A DNA stretch of 64,000 bases from positions 3,425,625 through 3,489,624 of the forward strand of contig JAINUG010000020.1 of NCBI GenBank assembly GCA_029706075.1, given 5' to 3'. The notes under the pieces were generated by a model. It was not told the origin of the DNA and ran no database searches. It saw only the letters and a program-made list of their open reading frames with translations. The stretch comes from Aldrovandia affinis. Lineage: Eukaryota; Chordata; Actinopteri; Notacanthiformes; Halosauridae. Below, piece after piece: positions 60,401 to 64,000 of this stretch (position 1 is the first letter of the stretch; every line of letters begins with the position of its first letter). The position numbers were made by a program, and so were the translations under genes.

Positions 60401-63400
60401 CAGATGGAGGCCTATAGCATCCAGTGAGGATTAATGAAGTGCGGCCAGAGAGTTCGATATTTAGCATTGGAGATGTTCCTTTGCGCCCTGTGATGGATTG
60501 GCGACCTGTCCAGGGTATATTCCTGCCTCTCGCCCCAATGCATGCTGGGATAGGCTCCAGCCCCCCCGCGACCCTAACTAGGAATAAGCGGCTGAAGATG
60601 AGATGAGATGAGATGTTCCTTTGCATATATGGCTACACCACCACCTCTAGATGATCTATCCTGGCGAAATAGATTACAACCAGACAGAGCCAGAGACACT
60701 TTTCCTTAACCAGCATTCCGTAATGATCAAAACATCAGGGTTGGAGCTATGCACCCATACTTTAAGCTGATCAAGCTTAGATAGCCAAACTTCTGGTGTT
60801 AATATGCAAAAAAACTGGCTCTTGCGTAAGCAGAAATCATAGAAGCACAACTCATTAATAGCAGGGGAGATGTTAGGAATGACAGTAGAGCTCGGCTGAG
60901 GCCCAGTATGTAGATGCATGTTTCCAGAGATCAACAGTAATAGCACAATCAGAATATGGCAGAGAACAGAGAGAATATTGCAGTGGTGTTAGATGGTTTA
61001 TGAGCCTTTGTGGGCAGCAAAATCATGTTAGATAACTGCCCTAGTAGGTAGTAATATATAATGAATATGTTTTTCTGAACAATTGTATTAGTAATGTAGG
61101 TTTGGAATTTTTGGAGCATAAAATATACCTCATTACTTATATAGTTTATTTTATACGATCTCTCTTGTTCAACTTTATCAAGGGTATGAATAAAAAATGG
61201 AGCCTACTGTATATATACACTCAGTGGCCATTTTATTAGGTACACCTGTACACATGCTCATTAATGCAATTATATAATCAGCCAATCATGTGGCAGCAAC
61301 TCAATGCATAAAAGCATGCAGACATGGTTAAGAGGTTCAGTTGTTGTTCAGACCAAAAATCTGAATGGGGAAGAAATGTGATCTAAGTGACTTTGACCGT
61401 GGAATGATTGTTGGTGCCAGACGGGGTGGTGTGAGTATCTCAGAAACTGCTGATCTCATGGGATTTTCACGCACAATAGTCTCTAGAGTTTACAGAGAAT
61501 GGTGCGAAAAACTAAAAACATCCGGCAGTTCTGTGGGCGAAAACTCCTTGTTAATGAGAGAGGTCAGTGGAGAATGGCCAGACTGGTTCAAGCTGACAGG
61601 AAGGCGACAACAGTTCAGGCTGGTGGTGGTGGTGTAATGGTGAAGGGAATGTTTTCTTGGCACACATTGGGCCCCTTAATACCAATTGAGCATTGTTTAA
61701 ATTCCACAGCTTACCTGAGTCTTGTTGCTGACCATGTGCATCCCTTTATGGCCACAGTCTACCCATCTTCTAATGGCTACTTCCAGCAGGATAATGCGTC
61801 ATGTCACAAAGCACACGTCATCTCAAGCTGGGTCCACGAACATGACAATGAGTTCAGTGTACTCCAATGGCCTCCACGGTCACCAGATCTCAGTCTAATA
61901 GAGCACCTTTGGGATGTGGTGGAACGGGAGATTCGCGACATGAATGTGCAGCCGACAAATCTGCAGCAACTGCGTGATGCTATCATGTCAACATGGATCA
62001 GAATCTCTGAGGAAAGTTTCCAACACTTTGTTGAATCCATGCCACGAAGAATTCAGGCTGTTCGGGGGCAAAGGGGGGTCCTACCCAGTACTAGAAATGT
62101 GTACCTAATAAGGTGGCCACTGAGTGTATATATACTATACACAACATCACATTCTCATCACATTGCTGCAATGTTTCAGCTTGTGTTGTGACAGCATGAT
62201 GTGTTGGCTAGGTAAGGGGGTAGATAATAGTCAAGTCAAGTCAAGTCAAATTTATTTGTATAGCACATTTCATACACAAGGGCAATTCAAAGTGCTTTAC
62301 ATAAAATCAGTGCAAGACAAGCAGCAAAAGCAATGCATAGCACAAGTAGAATACAAAGAAATCAACATCATATCAGAACCTAACGTTCTAATAGGCTTCT
62401 TGAATTACAAAATCATTAACAATAAAATTTAATAAAATTAAGAATAGAAAAATACAAAGAAATCAACATCAAATCAGAACCTAACGTTCTAATAGAACCT
62501 GCAGACTAGCTGTGCGACAGGGCTTCACGGTCACATTCCCCATCTCTCCCCCGTCCCGCAGCGCGCCACATCATAAGGGTGGACGGAAAGAGCGGGCTGT
62601 TCCGGGGTCTGTCACCCAGGGTCATGTCCAGCGCCATCTCCACCATGGTGCGCAGCAAGGTCAAACAGGTGAGCCTTGGGTTAAGCCTTGGGTTAACAAG
62701 CTTAAGGTTTGAGGGACAGTCATTAGGGGGTAACTAAGGTCCATTTTTGTAGCTTCTGTGCTTTTCACTCACATCTGTCTTTGTGAGCTGCCCAGCCCAG
62801 TTACCTTATCCAGCTACAATCAGGTAGATCTCAGGACAATTATGTGCACTTATTGGGTGTTGGTGGTGTATACTTTTATGTTTTTTCACTTAGAGGCCAA
62901 TGCAGTCATGATTTATGTTATGTTATGTTAATTTATGTTAATGTTAATGTTACGTTAATTATTAAAGCCACACTCTACAGTTGCAATGCTAATTTATTTT
63001 CCAGCATTTTGGCTGGCAAGCAGCCTTCATCAGGGTATTAAAGGGAAAATAAATGAGCACTGCAAACCTGTCATTCTTAGATAATAATGTAAGTTCGTGA
63101 CTGAATATGTCAAAATACTGTACAGGAAACTTCCAGTTGCCAGTTTAGATAACTGAAAATATATCATTTTATTGAGAAGCTTTTTAATACTGCTATTCTA
63201 GATATGTTTACAGAATAGATTTCACACAGACAATATATATCTTTATTAGTAAGATTTTTGGTCTTGAGAAGGAATTTAATGAGTGGAGCAAAAGAAAACA
63301 GGTGAAATTTAGGAGGAAAATCTAAAATGATTTGAAATAATTGGCTGTCCAAACCAAAATTTGCTCTCCATTTCTTGTCTCCAGGCGGTCCCAGGGGAAA

Positions 63401-63625
63401 ATACAGAGAATGTGTCCAACAGGGACGACCTGAAGACATCATTCAGGAAGGTGGTCAGAGAGGTGAGAGGTCAGATAAGACATTTTATAGTGTCCCCCCC
63501 TCCACCCTGTCCCCCCAGATCACAGTGCTGGGGTATATGAGTGTATTACATCTGGTTTGTGTTTCAGACCTCTCATGAGATGGTGGTCCAGTGCCTGTCT
63601 AGAATCGCTACCCACCCCTTCCACG
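48488..63625 (+). CDS. mtch1: Mitochondrial carrier homolog 1 (outer-membrane SLC25-like protein), 5' part
   Basis: Exons: 48488-48667, 49593-49677, 62562-62668, 63385-63462, 63568-63625; the gene runs off the right edge. The start ATG at 48488 is the first after an in-frame TGA; an alternative Met is at 48589 ([11 protein letters not shown]). The product follows human MTCH1 closely: [60 protein letters not shown], then [20 protein letters not shown] and [15 protein letters not shown]2 differs in several of these blocks (for example SQPLMYVKVL). The family is a divergent mitochondrial carrier fold in the outer membrane; MTCH2 is an insertase for tail-anchored proteins, and MTCH1 is linked to that role and to apoptosis. 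Phases agree across all five exons. About 170 residues are visible, roughly half the protein. Confidence 0.9.
48668..49592. other. Intron 1 of mtch1
   Basis: 925 bases, AT-rich. No repeat or exon recognised. The acceptor CTCTCCTAG at 49592 is good. Confidence 0.6.
49678..50228. other. Intron 2 of mtch1, 5' part before the transposon cluster
   Basis: Unremarkable AT-rich intron sequence. No coding exon seen. Confidence 0.6.
50229..50401. mobile_element. Small inverted-repeat MITE
   Basis: The left arm AAAATCTACACCCCTGTTTC, continuing AAAAATGTCACC, mirrors the right arm GGTGACATTTTTGAGAC, continuing GGGTGTAGACTTT. The loop is about 110 bases. It is non-coding and may be a Tc1-type MITE; it lies 50 bases from the split Tc1 end at 50451. 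Confidence 0.7.
50872..51059 (-). mobile_element. Probable 3' tail of the LINE cluster
   Basis: Reading on the minus strand, ACTTGCCTGGTTAAAGATTG near 50885-50905 resembles the 3' ends of fish LINEs. It directly abuts the family-B Tc1 sequence ending at 50871. It may be the tail of the long LINE at 52140-60970 or of the L2 fragment next to it. Confidence 0.4.
51060..52137 (-). mobile_element. L2-type LINE fragment (reverse transcriptase end), minus strand
   Basis: The minus strand encodes the C-terminal half of an L2-clade ORF2 in two or three frames. Blocks include GVPQGSVL (about 51990), [13 protein letters not shown] with the YADD catalytic pair (about 51900), [19 protein letters not shown] (about 51790), [11 protein letters not shown] (about 51675), [10 protein letters not shown] (about 51500) and [19 protein letters not shown] (about 51150). 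Frameshifts near 51900 and 51400 break it. It is 5'-truncated. Confidence 0.88.
52140..52798 (-). mobile_element. LINE 1c: 3' portion of the split LINE
   Basis: Minus-strand blocks [20 protein letters not shown] and [12 protein letters not shown] (about 52720-52640), then [14 protein letters not shown] (about 52590) and a degenerate [14 protein letters not shown] (about 52230) are the usual order at the end of a jockey-superfamily ORF2. They follow on from the fragment ending at 57461 on the other side of the gypsy element, so this is the same copy interrupted. Confidence 0.8.
52799..53230 (+). repeat. Left LTR of the gypsy element
   Basis: Starts TGGTGGGACACTGGCTCC. It contains an AAATAAAATAAATTC poly(A)-like motif near 53145 and ends near GATTCTGCTACA just before CTTGGTGGAGAATGTGGG. 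Several tandem GGATTACGGATTTTGG phrases lie near 53050-53110. The exact end is uncertain by about 10 bases. Confidence 0.8.
53255..53955 (+). pseudogene. gypsy gag remnant
   Basis: From ATG 53255 the frame encodes a Gln/Glu-rich coiled stretch ([37 protein letters not shown]), then [20 protein letters not shown], a block typical of gag in this retrotransposon group. A stop at 53663 ends it. A second frame (53692-53955) continues with [18 protein letters not shown], resembling the SCAN-like part found in such gag proteins. No zinc knuckle is recognisable. Confidence 0.75.
53979..54590 (+). pseudogene. gypsy protease-region remnant
   Basis: Sequence after gag with matches only in short phrases. 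ATTGATCGACTCAGGGAGTA (near 54044) reads as LIDSGS, the aspartic-protease active-site style motif. Frames shift repeatedly. A 98-codon frame (54295-54591) ends just before the integrase region. Its acidic part ([18 protein letters not shown]) looks like linker. Confidence 0.5.
54600..55587 (+). pseudogene. gypsy integrase remnant, upstream of the RT
   Basis: A His-rich start ([20 protein letters not shown], about 54659-54718) corresponds to the HHCC zinc domain with the cysteines degraded. The core follows: [20 protein letters not shown] (about 54837-54896), [33 protein letters not shown] (about 55098-55157, with the catalytic Glu), then [17 protein letters not shown]-terminal [20 protein letters not shown] (about 55470-55530) is the usual GPY/F-type domain. 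Several stops interrupt it. Confidence 0.88.
55646..56280 (+). pseudogene. gypsy reverse transcriptase remnant
   Basis: Blocks in order: [55 protein letters not shown], and after a stop [16 protein letters not shown] (the DD catalytic pair; Tyr-Leu replaced by Cys-Ile) and [11 protein letters not shown] stop at 56138 and shifts mark it as dead. Confidence 0.88.
56343..56983 (+). pseudogene. gypsy RNase H remnant
   Basis: [16 protein letters not shown] and [17 protein letters not shown] (the DAS motif with catalytic Asp), then [12 protein letters not shown] and, past a stop, [20 protein letters not shown] and LITDHAP. The final [10 protein letters not shown] (near 56905-56935) is the common end of the RNase H region. 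Polypurine and the right LTR follow at once. Confidence 0.85.
56984..57460 (+). repeat. Right LTR of the gypsy element
   Basis: Starts TGATGGGACACTAGCTCC and parallels the left LTR to CCCCGGAT. It has an inserted AT-rich stretch of about 60 bases (57340-57400). The two LTRs differ by many substitutions and indels, so the insertion is not recent. Confidence 0.8.
57461..58000 (-). mobile_element. LINE 1b: reverse transcriptase core of the split LINE
   Basis: Minus-strand blocks: [38 protein letters not shown] with a catalytic Asp (about 57880), [20 protein letters not shown] (about 57690), [15 protein letters not shown] with the DD pair (about 57610), [10 protein letters not shown] (about 57530). 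It ends at the gypsy right LTR on one side and at a TA-flanked Tc1 on the other; the protein continues beyond both. Confidence 0.88.
58001..59205 (+). mobile_element. Tc1/mariner transposon family C, nearly complete, inside the LINE
   Basis: Terminal inverted repeats: CACTATATGGCCAAAAGTCA at 58001 and TGACTTTTGGCCATATAGTG ending at 59205, each next to TA. The length (1205 bases) is typical. The transposase is one frame to about 58670, then a small lesion region (58660-58740), then the frame resumes to a stop at 59130. It is the best-preserved transposon in the window. Confidence 0.93.
58127..59130 (+). pseudogene. Tc1-like transposase, one lesion region
   Basis: Begins [20 protein letters not shown]; the helix-turn-helix continues [20 protein letters not shown]. 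The [12 protein letters not shown] motif resembles the usual GRPR AT-hook. The catalytic residues are [10 protein letters not shown] (first Asp), FQHDCAQ (second Asp; the usual Asn-Ala is Cys-Ala) and [17 protein letters not shown] (Glu). Between about 58670 and 58740 the expected GGGGIMVWGCFSGF block is scrambled by a stop and base changes. The ending [18 protein letters not shown] is the family standard. Confidence 0.9.
59206..60970 (-). mobile_element. LINE 1a: endonuclease part and start of the RT of the split LINE
   Basis: Minus-strand blocks in order: [20 protein letters not shown] (about 60940), [12 protein letters not shown] (about 60740), [14 protein letters not shown] (about 60410), [11 protein letters not shown] (about 60330, endonuclease GDLN), LDVILTNSP (about 60200), the long [20 protein letters not shown] linker (about 59930), then [20 protein letters not shown] (about 59390). 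The order is that of an APE-type endonuclease plus RT ORF2. Frameshifts are many. It breaks at the TA of the Tc1 at 59205 and resumes at 58000. Confidence 0.88.
60485..60610 (+). mobile_element. Short retroposon-like insertion with 14-base target duplication, inside the LINE
   Basis: GCCCTGTGATGGATTGGCGA at the start, GGGATAGGCTCCAGCCCCCC in the middle, and a GATGAGATGAGAT simple tail. It is flanked by AGATGTTCCTTTGC on both sides (60471-60484 and 60611-60624). The body matches a very common fish repeat. The direct repeats and simple tail indicate insertion by LINE machinery. Confidence 0.85.
61218..62126 (+). mobile_element. Tc1/mariner transposon family D, internally deleted
   Basis: Terminal repeats CACTCAGTGGCCATTTTATT at 61218 and AAGGTGGCCACTGAGTG ending at 62126, each beside TA. 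The transposase starts [20 protein letters not shown] at 61365, shifts frame near 61500-61530 ([20 protein letters not shown]), then jumps at about 61617 to [20 protein letters not shown]. The segment between, about 100 residues with the first catalytic Asp (WSDESRF region), is missing. The second Asp ([11 protein letters not shown]) and Glu ([18 protein letters not shown]) remain. It begins 9 bases after the split family-B Tc1 ends. Confidence 0.92.
62222..62510. repeat. Dispersed fish repeat with internal duplication
   Basis: Opens with four CAAGT units, then AAATTTATTTGTATAGCACA and CAATTCAAAGTGCTTTACAT, a very common fish interspersed sequence. The phrase ACAAAGAAATCAACATCA... followed by CAGAACCTAACGTTCTAATA occurs twice (about 62353-62393 and 62454-62494). 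It ends about 50 bases before mtch1 exon 3. Confidence 0.75.
62669..63384. other. Intron 3 of mtch1
   Basis: 716 bases. Includes TTATGTTA/TTAATGTTA tandem-like phrases near 62915-62955 and a CAGCATTTTGGCTGGCAAGC phrase near 63002 that could be part of a repeat. No exon. Confidence 0.5.
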
Positions 63626-64000
63626 GTAAGTATTCAGCGGCAGGGACTGGGGCTCTTGACTCTCCTTGAAGGTTGTGAGTTTAAATCCCAGTTGCGAGTC
63701 ATGCCTTTAAAGATGGTGATGGTGATCTTGGCCATTTGTCCTCTCTGACTCAGTTTAATTAAGCGGTGCCCCTTAGTGTTTAATTGAGTTTTTTTTTTAA
63801 AGACCTCAATTCACTACTTTGTGGTCATTAATTGGCTAAGATCTTGAATGACAGACCAAAAGTCAATCGAGAATATTAATGCTGTGATTTTGTCGACTGA
63901 CCGACCTAGAATAACTGGCTGTTAAGTTCATGGTGCAGATCATGGTGCAGAAGCTCAGCCCAGAATGTACTGTGACTCTGGTTCTCTGCTTCCTCCTCAG
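63626..64000. other. Intron 5 of mtch1, ending in a probable splice acceptor
   Basis: Starts at the donor GTAAGT after exon 5 (phase 1). The last bases of the window, CTGCTTCCTCCTCAG, are a strong acceptor. Exon 6 of mtch1 (the part continuing VISMRCMVQ in the human protein) would begin at the next base outside the window. Confidence 0.65.

Larger units (their letters stand above)
50451..61209 (-). mobile_element. Split Tc1-like element (family B), host of a nested cluster
   Basis: On the minus strand, 61209 down to about 61058 matches the left arm of the family-B copy at 13807 (CAGTAGGCTC.. and the internal TTCCAAACCTACATTACTAA block). The stretch 50871 down to 50451 matches the right third of that copy, including its end and the QFCMEE-type C-terminal transposase region. 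TA dinucleotides flank both ends. About 10.2 kb of other elements lies between. Roughly 1 kb of the expected middle of the Tc1 is absent, so deletion before or after insertion, or two independent solo ends, remains possible. Confidence 0.7.

Overview
The window is vertebrate nuclear DNA, almost certainly from a teleost fish. Coding exons with GT-AG introns encode proteins that are close to their mammalian counterparts. The introns and spacers are packed with fish-type repeats: Tc1/mariner and hAT DNA transposons, L2/CR1-like LINEs, tRNA-derived SINEs and a Gmr1-type Ty3/gypsy element. I cannot name the species. No bacterial, viral or CRISPR system is present.

Layout. Bases 1-6821 are 5' flank with a nonautonomous DNA transposon (about 2131-2807) and a minus-strand Tc1 remnant (about 3912-4281). 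Bases 6822-43390 hold a complete plus-strand gene of 44 coding exons for the skeletal-muscle L-type calcium channel alpha-1S subunit (Cav1.1, cacna1s). I assembled it exon by exon; all junction phases agree except one. The protein would be 1851 residues if one missing base in exon 16 is allowed for (human Cav1.1 is 1873). Bases 43391-48487 are 3' UTR and intergenic sequence. From 48488 to the right edge lies the 5' part of mtch1 (mitochondrial carrier homolog 1, plus strand). Five exons are visible, and the window ends on what looks like the splice acceptor of exon 6.

Intron 2 of mtch1 (49678-62561) is a nested transposon cluster. A Tc1 element in minus orientation has its two ends at 50451 and 61209. 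Between them lies a minus-strand LINE, itself split by a Gmr1-like gypsy element (52799-57460) and a second Tc1 (58001-59205). An L2 fragment and a short repeat with a 14-base target duplication are also inside. A third, internally deleted Tc1 abuts the cluster at 61218-62126.

Points of most interest. (1) Exon 16 of cacna1s lacks one base in a C run exactly in the II-III loop segment that couples the channel to the ryanodine receptor; the conserved reading resumes one frame over. (2) All four selectivity-filter glutamates are kept, and so is the Asn beside the repeat II glutamate, although teleost Cav1.1 is reported to be non-conducting. (3) The alternative exon equivalent to mammalian exon 29 is present but sits in an intron enlarged by a hAT insertion. 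(4) The gypsy element carries integrase before reverse transcriptase. The two host genes have unrelated jobs (muscle excitation-contraction coupling and the mitochondrial outer membrane), and nothing suggests they act together.
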